A stretch of DNA of 60,460 nucleotides from Galactobacter sp. (GTDB taxonomy: Bacteria > Actinomycetota > Actinomycetes > Actinomycetales > Micrococcaceae), in NCBI RefSeq assembly GCF_022712295.1, contig NZ_JALAGT010000111.1, positions 1 to 60,460 of the forward strand, written 5' to 3'. Of this stretch, positions 8,831-16,752 are shown in pieces (the first letter of the stretch is position 1; each line of letters starts with the position of its first letter). Under the pieces are notes generated by a model. It searched no databases and was not told the DNA's origin. It saw only the letters and a list, made by a program, of their open reading frames with translations. The translations under genes and the position numbers were made by a program.

Positions 8831-9031
8831 TCAGTCGAGGGGGCGCTTCAGGTACGCCACCAGGTTCACGTTCGGGGCCTGAACCATCTCCGAACCGGTC
8901 ATACTCGGTCCGCCTGCCGACGGCATGGTGAGCACCTGAACGAGTTCCCAACCGTCTTGGCCCCAGTTGTCAAGGATCTGCTTGGTTGCATGCACCATGA
9001 GCGGCACAGTGGCGTATTCCCATTTCGTCAT
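8831..9031 (-). CDS. DUF4177-like small protein
   Basis: 66 residues. Sequence such as WEYATVPL, LDNWGQDGWELVQV and YLKRP is typical of DUF4177 proteins, whose function is unknown. A similar small gene lies between the RidA gene and ponA2 in mycobacteria. TAGGCT lies exactly 7 bases before the ATG and there is no Shine-Dalgarno, so the mRNA is probably leaderless. First gene of the run to ridA and NUDIX, divergent from the PBP gene. Confidence 0.8.
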   Translation of the reverse strand: MTKWEYATVPLMVHATKQILDNWGQDGWELVQVLTMPSAGGPSMTGSEMVQAPNVNLVAYLKRPLD

Positions 9032-9038
9032 GGGGTTC

Positions 9039-9078
9039 AGCCTAGCTTCAGGATGAGTACAGAGTCCCCTTGTAGACT
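9039..9078. promoter_or_regulatory. Divergent leaderless promoters of the DUF4177 and PBP genes
   Basis: Minus strand: TAGGCT (9039-9044), 7 bases, ATG. Plus strand: TAGACT (9073-9078), 7 bases, ATG at 9086. Both transcripts would start on the first base of the start codon, so only 54 bases separate the two genes. Confidence 0.5.
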
Positions 9079-9085
9079 CACCACC

Positions 9086-11614
9086 ATGGCCTCCCGTAAG
9101 TCTCCCCTGCTCAACACCGCCTCGACGCTGGGCAAGATCGTCGCATTCTTTGCTGCCTCTGCAGTGGCCGGAGTCCTGGTGGCCGGAACCTTGGTCCCCT
9201 TGGCCATCGGCACCTCGACCGCCACCACCGTGGCTCAGGACACCTACGACTCCATCGATGTGTCTGAAGAGAACTCTCCTGTGGCGCAGCCGTCCTACCT
9301 GCTGGACCGCGACGGCAAGCAGATTGCGAAGTTCTTCAAGCAGAACCGCAAGGAAGTGAAGCTGGACAAGGTCTCGCACTGGATGCAGAAGGCCATCATC
9401 GACATCGAGGACGAGCGTTTCTACGAGCACGGTGGCGTCGATGCCCGCGGCATCGCGCGCGCCCTCTACAACAACGTCTCTGGCGGCGGCCGTCAGGGCG
9501 CCTCCACCATCACGCAGCAGTACGTTGCCAACCTGAACGTCAATGACCAGGTCGCGGCAGGCCTGGATCCGGATCAGGTGGCCCGCAGCGGTAACAAGAA
9601 CGTCTCCGACAAGGTCCTCGAGATCAAGTGGGCCAACGAGATCGAGACCAAGATGTCCAAGGACGAGATCCTGGAGGGTTACCTGAACCTGGTGCCGTTC
9701 GCAGGCGCCACCTACGGTATCGAGGCAGCCAGCCAGCGCTGGTTCTCCAAGCCCGCTTCGAAATTGAACCTCTCGGAAGCCGCGCTCCTGGCCGGCATGG
9801 TCCAGCGCCCCACCCTGTTCAATCCGGCGGTGAACCCCGAGGAGTCCACGAAACGTCGCAACGTGGTGCTGGGCACCATGTTGAAGAACGAGGACATCAC
9901 GCAGAAGCAGTACGACAAGGCGGTCAAGGCCAAGATCTCCCTGAAGCAGTCCCAGGAGGAGTCCGGTTGCGAACAGGCCGGTGACAGCGCCTACTTCTGC
10001 TCATACGTCTTCAACACCATCAGCCAGGACAAGACTTTCGGCAAGACCGTCCAGGAGCGTCAGAATCTCCTCTACACCGGTGGCCTGAAGATCAAGACCA
10101 CTCTGGACTCCAGGCTGCAGAAGGTTGCGGCCAAGGAGGTCGCCAATACGGTGCCGGTGGGCGACAAGGGCGGTACGCATGACGGGAACGGCGCTGGTTC
10201 GACGCTGGTCACGCGTAACAACAAGACCGGCGAAGTCCTCGCCATGGCCCAGAACACCAAGTTCGGCGAGAACAAGGCCAAGAACAACATTTACACACAG
10301 GTGAACTACAACACCACCAGGTTCCAGGGCGGTTCCACGGCCAAGCCGTGGACGGCCGTCGCCTGGCTGGAGGACGGTAAATCCCTGGGTAACACCGTCA
10401 ACGCCACGCGCAAGGACTACTCCAGTGCCAAGTGGAAGGCCTCCTGCCTCCCTGGAGGTCAGGCCAGCAGCCCAGGGTGGACGGTCAACAATGCGACGGC
10501 CGGTACCAACAACGTCATGGCGGCCTCTGCGGGTCTGTTCTGGTCCATCAACACGGCCACCGTGGCGGAGGCTCACCAGCTGGATCTGTGCGACATTTTC
10601 GAGGTGCCCAAGCGTCTGGGGCTGCTGGACGGCAGCGACACCACCGTCAAGGACATGGCAGCCAATCCTGCGAACCTGATCGGCTCCACGAACGTGTCTC
10701 CCCTGGCCCAGTCCAGGGCCTTCGGCGCCTTCGCGAACGAGGGCAAGCTCTGCGGCACCACGCCACTGCTCAAGGTCACCGGGCCCAAGGGCGAGATCAA
10801 GTTGCCCAAGACCTCGTGCAAGCAGGTCATCGACGCAGATGTCGTCAAGAAGCTCAACGGTACGTTGAAACACATCGCCGGTGACCGCGTTGCCCCTGGG
10901 ATCGCGGCCGATATAGCAGGCAAGACCGGCACCAACAACGGCGCGACCTCCACGTGGTTCGCCGGCTACACCTCGGATATCACCACCATCGCGTGGGTGG
11001 GGCGCAAGGACGGCAAGATGACCGATCCCACCGCCAACGCCCAGCGCCCGGCCAACGAGCGGATCTACGGCCTGAACAACGGACTCACCGTCAACGGTGT
11101 GGCCCGGGGTGACGCGGACTCCTCGACCTACGCCTCGCCGCTCTGGAAGCGGTACATGACCCAGATCCTGGATTACTACCCGCACGAGTCCATTCCGTCC
11201 GAGGGTCCGTTCAGCCGCAGCCTGAAGGGCGGCGGAACTTCCTCTGCCGAGGGTGCGAGCGCTGGGACCACGGGCACCACGGGAACCGCCCGGACCACCA
11301 CCGGGCGGACCACCGGCTACGCAACCACCGGTGGCACGTCGAACGGTGGCACCAAGGCAGGCGACGCCAAGAAGGAGGCCGCCAACGGCAGTGAGACCAA
11401 GGGTGGGGCCACCAAGACTGAGGCTGCCAAATCTGAGGCCTCCAAGGGCGAGGTCACCAACAGCGGGAACGCCAAGGCCGGCGGTAACGACTCGGGTGCG
11501 GCCACCAAGGAGAGCGCGCCCAAGCCCACCAAGGCGGCTGCCCCCAAGGCCACCAAGGAGACCGCACCCAAGAAGGAAGCTCCTAAGAACGAAGGCAATG
11601 GTGACGGAGACTGA
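9086..11614 (+). CDS. Class A penicillin-binding protein (PonA2-like)
   Basis: 842 residues. Bifunctional peptidoglycan synthase anchored by a membrane segment at about residues 15-43. The glycosyltransferase domain (GT51) shows EDERFYEHGG (108-117) and QGASTITQQYV (137-147). The transpeptidase domain shows S417-TAK420, S487-IN489 and K613-TG615. Residues from about 715 to the end form a tail of Gly/Thr then Lys/Ala/Thr-rich sequence with no PASTA domain visible, unlike mycobacterial PonA2. ATG at 9086 with TAGACT 7 bases upstream suggests a leaderless start. Its stop overlaps the metallophosphoesterase gene. Confidence 0.93.
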   Translation: MASRKSPLLNTASTLGKIVAFFAASAVAGVLVAGTLVPLAIGTSTATTVAQDTYDSIDVSEENSPVAQPSYLLDRDGKQIAKFFKQNRKEVKLDKVSHWMQKAIIDIEDERFYEHGGVDARGIARALYNNVSGGGRQGASTITQQYVANLNVNDQVAAGLDPDQVARSGNKNVSDKVLEIKWANEIETKMSKDEILEGYLNLVPFAGATYGIEAASQRWFSKPASKLNLSEAALLAGMVQRPTLFNPAVNPEESTKRRNVVLGTMLKNEDITQKQYDKAVKAKISLKQSQEESGCEQAGDSAYFCSYVFNTISQDKTFGKTVQERQNLLYTGGLKIKTTLDSRLQKVAAKEVANTVPVGDKGGTHDGNGAGSTLVTRNNKTGEVLAMAQNTKFGENKAKNNIYTQVNYNTTRFQGGSTAKPWTAVAWLEDGKSLGNTVNATRKDYSSAKWKASCLPGGQASSPGWTVNNATAGTNNVMAASAGLFWSINTATVAEAHQLDLCDIFEVPKRLGLLDGSDTTVKDMAANPANLIGSTNVSPLAQSRAFGAFANEGKLCGTTPLLKVTGPKGEIKLPKTSCKQVIDADVVKKLNGTLKHIAGDRVAPGIAADIAGKTGTNNGATSTWFAGYTSDITTIAWVGRKDGKMTDPTANAQRPANERIYGLNNGLTVNGVARGDADSSTYASPLWKRYMTQILDYYPHESIPSEGPFSRSLKGGGTSSAEGASAGTTGTTGTARTTTGRTTGYATTGGTSNGGTKAGDAKKEAANGSETKGGATKTEAAKSEASKGEVTNSGNAKAGGNDSGAATKESAPKPTKAAAPKATKETAPKKEAPKNEGNGDGD

Positions 11615-12554
11615 TCGCGTACATCGGCCGGCCGTGGCCGGCCTGAGCAGGATCGGCTCGGGACTCGGCGCCGTTGCAGCGGCCGGCGTCGGTGCGCTGG
11701 CCCTTGCGAATGCGCAGACCCGCAATTTCCGGCTCAGGGAGGAGCACCTTCCGATCCTGCCTCCGGGGCAGCAACCGCGTAGGGTTCTCCACCTCTCCGA
11801 CATCCACATGGTCCCTGGCCAGGACGCCAAGACCGCTTGGCTGCACAGCTTGGCTGACCTGGAACCCGACCTCGTGGTGAACACCGGTGACAACCTCAGC
11901 CACCGTCACGCTGTGGACGCGCTGCTGAATGCGCTCCAGCCGTTGATGCGTTTCCCCGGGGTGTTCGTCCCGGGTTCCAATTGTTACTTCGCTCCCCGGC
12001 CCAAGTCCCCCTTGCGGTACTTCCGAAAGGTGAAGCCGGGTGACGATCCGCGTGGACCCCGGGACGAGCTCGACTGGCGACGTATGCACCAGGCCTTCGC
12101 CCTGGCAGGTTGGCACGATGCCAGCAATCGCTCGCTCTCCATGCCCTTGGGTGGCATGCGCCTGGATGTGACGGGAGTCGACGACCCGCACCTCGGACTG
12201 GATGAGTTCCAGGGGTGGCCGCGCGGCTCATCGACGTCCGCGGATTCTCCGCATCTTCGTCTGGCACTGGCGCATGCCCCGTACCGACAAGTCTTGGACA
12301 CGTTCGCGCGTGCCCAGCCGGATCTGGTGCTGGCCGGTCATACGCATGGAGGCCAGGTCTGCTCCCCCGGCTACGGCGCTTTGGTGTCCAATTGCGACCT
12401 TCCCACCGGGCTGGCCGCCGGGCTCAACTGGTGGCAGGTCGACGGACACCGTGTGCCCGTGAACATCTCGGCAGGGCTTGGTGCTTCTCGGTTGGCCCCG
12501 TATCGGCTGGCATGCCCGCCTGAGGCGATCCTGCTGACGCTCACCTCGCGCTGA
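11598..12554 (+). CDS. Metallophosphoesterase (YkuE-like)
   Basis: 318 residues. An N-terminal hydrophobic segment (about 10-32) suggests membrane attachment. The metal-binding motifs of calcineurin-like phosphoesterases are present: LSDIHM, NTGDNL and AGHTHGGQ. The usual GNH segment reads GSNCYF, a variant seen in actinobacterial members. It overlaps the PBP stop by 17 bases (ATG at 11598, GTG at 11601 also possible; GAAGG just upstream). Pairing with a class A PBP is conserved in actinobacteria (Rv3682-Rv3683), suggesting an envelope role. Substrate unknown. Confidence 0.88.
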   Translation: MVTETDRVHRPAVAGLSRIGSGLGAVAAAGVGALALANAQTRNFRLREEHLPILPPGQQPRRVLHLSDIHMVPGQDAKTAWLHSLADLEPDLVVNTGDNLSHRHAVDALLNALQPLMRFPGVFVPGSNCYFAPRPKSPLRYFRKVKPGDDPRGPRDELDWRRMHQAFALAGWHDASNRSLSMPLGGMRLDVTGVDDPHLGLDEFQGWPRGSSTSADSPHLRLALAHAPYRQVLDTFARAQPDLVLAGHTHGGQVCSPGYGALVSNCDLPTGLAAGLNWWQVDGHRVPVNISAGLGASRLAPYRLACPPEAILLTLTSR

Positions 12555-12572
12555 ATCGCTAGCGGAATGGCC

Positions 12573-12613
12573 GACGGGCGGTGCTCACCGAATGGGTGAG
12601 CACCGCCCGTCGC
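12573..12613. terminator. Bidirectional hairpin between metallophosphoesterase and purC
   Basis: An 18-bp perfect stem beginning CGACGGGCGGTGCTCACC with a short loop, between converging genes. No T-tract follows, as is usual for GC-rich actinobacterial hairpins. Confidence 0.7.
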
Positions 12614-12643
12614 GCAGTGGGGCCGCTGTCGCGGCCCGAAAGG

Positions 12644-13573
12644 TCAGGCAGTGAACGTCCGCCCGGTGAGAAGCTCGTAGGCCTCCACGTAGCGTGCACG
12701 GGTCTTCTCCACGATCTCCGTGGGAAGCGCGGGCGGCTCGTCGCCGGAGTTCCGGTCCCAGCCGGATTCGGCAGAGGTCAGCCAGTCGCGGACGAACTGC
12801 TTGTCGAAGCTCGGTTGTGAGTGCCCCGGCTCATAGGCAGCCGCATCCCAGAAGCGGGAGGAGTCAGGCGTCAGGACCTCGTCGCCCAGGGTGATGACAC
12901 CGCTGATGGGGTCCAAGCCGAACTCGACCTTGGTGTCTGCCAGGATGACGCCGCGTTCACGGGCGATCTCCTCGGCCTTGGTGTAGACCTGCAACGTGAG
13001 GTCACGCAGCGTTGCCGCCACGTCCTCCCCTACGCGGGCCACGGTCTCGGCGTACGTGATGTTCTCGTCGTGTTCGCCCACCTCGGCCTTGGCGCTCGGC
13101 GTGAAGATCGCTGGGTCCAGCCGGGACCCGTCCACAAGGCCCTCGGACAGCGGCTGCGAGCAGACGGTTCCGGATTCCTTGTACTCGGCCAGTCCGGAGC
13201 CCGTCAGGTAGCCGCGTGCGATGCACTCGATGGGGTACATGTTCAGGCGTTTGACGATCATGGCACGCCCGGAAACGGCCTCAGGAACGTCCGTGGAGAT
13301 CACATGGTTCGGGACGTCGGAGAGCTGCTCGAACCACCACAGGGACAGTTGCGTCAGGATGGCGCCCTTGTCCGGGATGGTGGTGGAGAGGACGAAATCG
13401 TATGCACTGATGCGGTCGGAGGCCACCACCAGGACTCGGTCGGCCGGACCGTCGCCTTCCGGCTCGTAGAGGTCCCTGACCTTGCCGGAGTAGACGTGCG
13501 TCCATCCGGGCAGTTCCGGTGCGGAGGCGGCGAAGCCTGCACCCTGTCCCAATCCCGAGTTCTGTTCGCTCAC
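12644..13573 (-). CDS. purC: Phosphoribosylaminoimidazole-succinocarboxamide synthase
   Basis: 309 residues. Joins CAIR and aspartate with ATP to give SAICAR in de novo purine synthesis. Recognised by YSGKVRDLYE, ASDRISAYDF near the N-terminus and the conserved ECIARGYLTGSG. The length fits the bacterial family with the short actinobacterial N-terminal extension. The ATG overlaps the purD stop by 4 bases (ATGA, 13570-13573), so the two are coupled in a purD-purC operon. An 18-bp hairpin follows. Confidence 0.95.
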   Translation of the reverse strand: MSEQNSGLGQGAGFAASAPELPGWTHVYSGKVRDLYEPEGDGPADRVLVVASDRISAYDFVLSTTIPDKGAILTQLSLWWFEQLSDVPNHVISTDVPEAVSGRAMIVKRLNMYPIECIARGYLTGSGLAEYKESGTVCSQPLSEGLVDGSRLDPAIFTPSAKAEVGEHDENITYAETVARVGEDVAATLRDLTLQVYTKAEEIARERGVILADTKVEFGLDPISGVITLGDEVLTPDSSRFWDAAAYEPGHSQPSFDKQFVRDWLTSAESGWDRNSGDEPPALPTEIVEKTRARYVEAYELLTGRTFTA

Positions 13574-14841
13574 AGGACGATCTTCCCTTCCGCAGCCTTC
13601 GCCGCGATGTCGGTTCGATGGTGGGACCCCTCCAAGTGAATGGCCTCCACCCCCTGATAGGCCTTGGCTCGCGCAGCTGACAGGTCCTCGCCCAGGGCAA
13701 CGACGGCGAGCACGCGGCCACCCGCAGAGACGATGCGGCCCTCCTCATCACTCGCCGTGCCTGCATGCAGCACGCTCACGTCCGCGAGCGCCTCTGCATC
13801 CTCGATACCCGTGATGGGGTCCCCCTTGCGTGGTGAGGCCGGGTAGCCCTCCGCCGAGATCACCACACCGACCGCCGGGCGGGGATCCCATTCGAGCTCG
13901 GTCACGGCGTCCAGTTCCCCACGGGCTGCTGCCTTGAGCACCAGACCGAAGGGGGAACGCAGGCGCTGCAGCACGGGCTGCGTCTCCGGGTCGCCGAAGC
14001 GGACGTTGAACTCGATGACCCGCAGGCCACGACTGGTCACGGCCAGACCGCAATAGAGGACGCCCACGAAGGGCGCTCCGCGGCGGGACATCTCCTTCAG
14101 AGTGGGGAGTGCGACGCGGTCCATGACCTCGTCCACGAAGCCTTCGGGAAGCCAGGACAGCGGCGTGTAGGCACCCATGCCGCCGGTGTTGGGCCCCTCG
14201 TCGTCGTCGTCGATGCGCTTGAAGTCCTGCGCAGGGGACAGAGGGACGGCATTGGTGCCGTCGGAGAGGACGAAGAGGGAGACCTCTGGGCCGTCCAGGA
14301 ACTCCTCGATGACGACCTTGGAGCCGGCTTCGAAGCACGCTACGGCGTGGGCCAGCGCTTCGTCGCGGTCCGAGGTGACGACCACTCCCTTGCCCGCCGC
14401 CAGGCCGTCGTCCTTCACCACGTGCGGCGCCCCGAACGCATCCAGGGCGTCTGCGACCTCGTCCACGTTGGTGGCGACGCGCGCCTTGGCGGTGGGAACC
14501 TCTGCGGCCGCCATGACGTCCTTGGCGAAGGCCTTGGAGGCCTCCAGCTCCGCTGCGGCCTGGGAGGGTCCGAACACATCGAAACCAGCTTCGACGAGAG
14601 CGTCGGACACCCCCGCAGCGAGCGGCGCTTCGGGGCCCACCACCACCAGGTCGGCCGTCAATTCCTGCGCAAGGGCCGTCACCGCCGCCGGGTCCGAAGC
14701 GTTCACCTGGTGTACGGGAACGTCCTGCGCGATTCCCGCGTTGCCGGGCGCGGCGTGCACCTCGGTCACCGAGGGGTCTCGCAGCAGGGTGGTCACAATG
14801 GCGTGTTCGCGGCCGCCTGGGCCGATGACGAGAACCTTCAC
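13570..14841 (-). CDS. purD: Phosphoribosylamine-glycine ligase
   Basis: 423 residues. ATP-dependent GAR synthetase, second step of purine synthesis. N-terminal VLVIGPGGREHAI, the ATP-grasp region HVVKDDGLAAGKGVVV and FNVRFGDPETQ are diagnostic. The start is GTG at 14841 beginning VKVLVIGPGG. TAGGCT lies 8 bases upstream with no Shine-Dalgarno, so it may be leaderless. Divergent from the asparaginase gene across 42 bases, and first gene of purD-purC. Confidence 0.95.
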   Translation of the reverse strand: MKVLVIGPGGREHAIVTTLLRDPSVTEVHAAPGNAGIAQDVPVHQVNASDPAAVTALAQELTADLVVVGPEAPLAAGVSDALVEAGFDVFGPSQAAAELEASKAFAKDVMAAAEVPTAKARVATNVDEVADALDAFGAPHVVKDDGLAAGKGVVVTSDRDEALAHAVACFEAGSKVVIEEFLDGPEVSLFVLSDGTNAVPLSPAQDFKRIDDDDEGPNTGGMGAYTPLSWLPEGFVDEVMDRVALPTLKEMSRRGAPFVGVLYCGLAVTSRGLRVIEFNVRFGDPETQPVLQRLRSPFGLVLKAAARGELDAVTELEWDPRPAVGVVISAEGYPASPRKGDPITGIEDAEALADVSVLHAGTASDEEGRIVSAGGRVLAVVALGEDLSAARAKAYQGVEAIHLEGSHHRTDIAAKAAEGKIVL

Positions 14842-14849
14842 GAGCCACG

Positions 14850-14876
14850 AGCCTACCGGCAGGGGACGCCTAAGAT
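14850..14876. promoter_or_regulatory. Divergent promoters of purD and asparaginase gene
   Basis: Minus strand TAGGCT (14850-14855) lies 8 bases before the purD GTG. Plus strand TAAGAT (14871-14876) lies 7 bases before the asparaginase ATG. Both arrangements predict transcripts that begin at or next to the start codon. Confidence 0.45.
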
Positions 14877-14883
14877 GAAGATC

Positions 14884-15924
14884 ATGTCTCCCTCGTCAGA
14901 CCTTCAGAACACCGTCTTATCTCCCGCAGGCCGGCACCCGTTGACCGCGGCCGATTGCGTGGAATTGGCCACTCTGGACCGCAACGGCGTGATCGAGTCA
15001 CGCCATTCGGGGGTTCTGACCGTGGTGAATGCAGCGGGCGAGACCATCGCTTCTCTGGGTAACCCTGCGGCCACCACGTACCCACGCTCCAGCCTCAAGC
15101 CCTTCCAGGCCATCGCCTCGCAACGATCCGGCGCGAATCTGAGCGGGGAACGTCTCGCCATCGCCTGCGCCTCCCATGTCGGATCGCAGCGTCATCAGGA
15201 CCTGGCGCTGGCCATGCTGCAGGATGCCGGGCTGGACGAGTCCGCGCTGCGCTGCCCTACCGCCTGGCCTCAGGACACGGAAACGTTCCACAGCATGATC
15301 CGAGGGGGCAGGGACAAGAATCACCTGGCCTTCAACTGCTCCGGTAAGCACGCAGGATTCCTCACCGCCTGCGTGAACTCCGGATGGGACACCGAGACCT
15401 ACCTCTCCGCCGAACATCCACTGCAGCGCGAGGTGATCTCCGTTGTGGAGGAATACACGGGAGAACCCGTCGGCACTGTGGCCGTTGACGGCTGTGGCGC
15501 TCCGGTGCCGCAGATCAGTGTCACGGGACTGGCCCGCGCGGTGTCTCGCCTCATGACGGCGCCAGAAGCCGATCCGGCCGGCGCGGTGGCACCCGCGATG
15601 CTGGCTCACCCCTGGGCCGTGCACGGAGAAGGCGCAGAGAACACCGTGGTCATGGAACGCCTCGGAGTGGTCTCCAAGCTCGGTGCAGAAGGAGTGCTGA
15701 TCCTCGGGCTCCGCTCCGGTACGGCCCTGGCCATGAAGATGCTGGACGGGAATTCTCGTGCCAACACCCTGGTAGGCCTCTCCGCACTCGTGGCGCTGGG
15801 CGAGCTGGATGCCGCCGAGGTGGCCTCCGTCCTGGCCGATGTGGTCAAGCCGGTCCTCGGAGGCGGCGAGCCCGTGGGTTCCTTGCGGGCCACCGACGCC
15901 GTCACGACCCTCACCCGGGCCTGA
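14884..15924 (+). CDS. Asparaginase, Rhizobium-type (asparaginase II family)
   Basis: 346 residues. Predicted to hydrolyse L-asparagine to aspartate and ammonia. It matches the family of R. etli asparaginase, not the E. coli type: YPRSSLKPFQAIA near the N-terminus, CASHVGSQRHQDL, NCSGKHAGFL and VDGCGAPVPQ. Start taken at the ATG at 14884, with an alternative ATG two codons upstream. The same strand carries a sterol-carrier-like gene 3 bases downstream. Some family members act as amidases on other substrates, so the substrate is an inference. Confidence 0.85.
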   Translation: MSPSSDLQNTVLSPAGRHPLTAADCVELATLDRNGVIESRHSGVLTVVNAAGETIASLGNPAATTYPRSSLKPFQAIASQRSGANLSGERLAIACASHVGSQRHQDLALAMLQDAGLDESALRCPTAWPQDTETFHSMIRGGRDKNHLAFNCSGKHAGFLTACVNSGWDTETYLSAEHPLQREVISVVEEYTGEPVGTVAVDGCGAPVPQISVTGLARAVSRLMTAPEADPAGAVAPAMLAHPWAVHGEGAENTVVMERLGVVSKLGAEGVLILGLRSGTALAMKMLDGNSRANTLVGLSALVALGELDAAEVASVLADVVKPVLGGGEPVGSLRATDAVTTLTRA

Positions 15925-15927
15925 ATC

Positions 15928-16320
15928 ATGGCGGTCAAACGACGCATCGACGCGGCCACGGGCCGCGAGGCCGTGCGCGCGTGGGTGAACGCACAGCAGG
16001 AGCCGGGCACCACGGCGTCGGGCATCGGTGTTCCGCGCTCCGTCACCGCCACCGCAGTGCGGTACCTGCTGGAGGAGCTCTCCGAGGTCGCCGAGGGGAA
16101 CTCCGTGGAGGTCCGCGTGCCGCCGTTCGGGGTCACGCAGTGCATCGAGGGGCCCCGACATACCCGAGGCACCCCACCCAATGTGGTGGAGACCGACGCG
16201 AGCACATGGCTTGAGTTGGCCACCGGGCGTCTGAACTGGGCGGATGCCGTTGCGGCCGGCCGGGTCTCCGCCTCCGGAACCCGCGCCGATCTGTCCGGTG
16301 TGCTGCCTCTCACTCGGTGA
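15928..16320 (+). CDS. Sterol carrier family protein (actinobacterial)
   Basis: 130 residues. Resembles small actinobacterial proteins annotated as sterol carrier family. An N-terminal helix (AAVKRRIDAATG-like) precedes RYLLEELSEVAEGNSVEVRVPPFGVTQC-type strand sequence, and WLELATGRLNWADAVAAGRVSASG near the end is the SCP2-like signature. Probably binds a hydrophobic ligand; ligand unknown. Starts 3 bases after the asparaginase stop, so it is co-transcribed. Such genes often lie next to purF/purM in Micrococcaceae. Confidence 0.7.
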   Translation: MAVKRRIDAATGREAVRAWVNAQQEPGTTASGIGVPRSVTATAVRYLLEELSEVAEGNSVEVRVPPFGVTQCIEGPRHTRGTPPNVVETDASTWLELATGRLNWADAVAAGRVSASGTRADLSGVLPLTR

Positions 16321-16353
16321 AGTCGTCACGGTTGCGGCGATAGAATCGACACC

Positions 16354-16752
16354 ATGCCCACCTCTGGTTCCTCCCCCGAGACTCCCTCGTCGCAGACCCC
16401 TGCGCCGGCATCCGCCACGGGCCATCGCACCGTGTCCGTGCGCCTGCGCACCGCCCCCAAGATCTGGCCGTTCCTGGCCGCCGGAGCCGTCGTCGGCGCC
16501 CTGATCGCCTTCGTGGTCACGTGGATCTCCCACGCCGACCTCGTGGCCGCGTCTGAGGACGGAACCACCGAGCACTCCTTCGCATCCACCTTCGGATTCA
16601 TGTTCATGATCTTCGCGATCGTCTGCATGGCTTTGGCCGGTCTGATCTTCCTGCTGGTTGATCGCGTTGGTCGCCGCCGCATGCGCACCGTGGACATGGT
16701 CGTGGAACCCGTCACCGATGAGGGCGAGGACACCGCCCCCGTGAAAGAATGA
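16354..16752 (+). CDS. Small two-helix membrane protein, function unknown
   Basis: 132 residues. A Ser/Thr/Pro-rich N-terminus of about 30 residues precedes two membrane segments, IWPFLAAGAVVGALIAFVVT and a second hydrophobic stretch at about residues 83-103. A basic stretch and an acidic tail follow. No catalytic motif is seen. TAGAAT lies exactly 7 bases before the ATG with no Shine-Dalgarno, the clearest leaderless candidate of the window. Its stop overlaps the purM start (ATGA, 16749-16752), so the two are coupled. Confidence 0.8.
   Translation: MPTSGSSPETPSSQTPAPASATGHRTVSVRLRTAPKIWPFLAAGAVVGALIAFVVTWISHADLVAASEDGTTEHSFASTFGFMFMIFAIVCMALAGLIFLLVDRVGRRRMRTVDMVVEPVTDEGEDTAPVKE

Noticed and set aside
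10001..11893. About 630-codon open frame on the minus strand opposite the PBP gene
   Set aside because: Overlaps the PBP and the metallophosphoesterase, both with complete motifs; translation is Gly/Leu/Arg-rich with no fold.
14998..16575. Long minus-strand frame covering asparaginase and sterol-carrier-like genes
   Set aside because: Spans two supported genes and an intergenic region; shadow.
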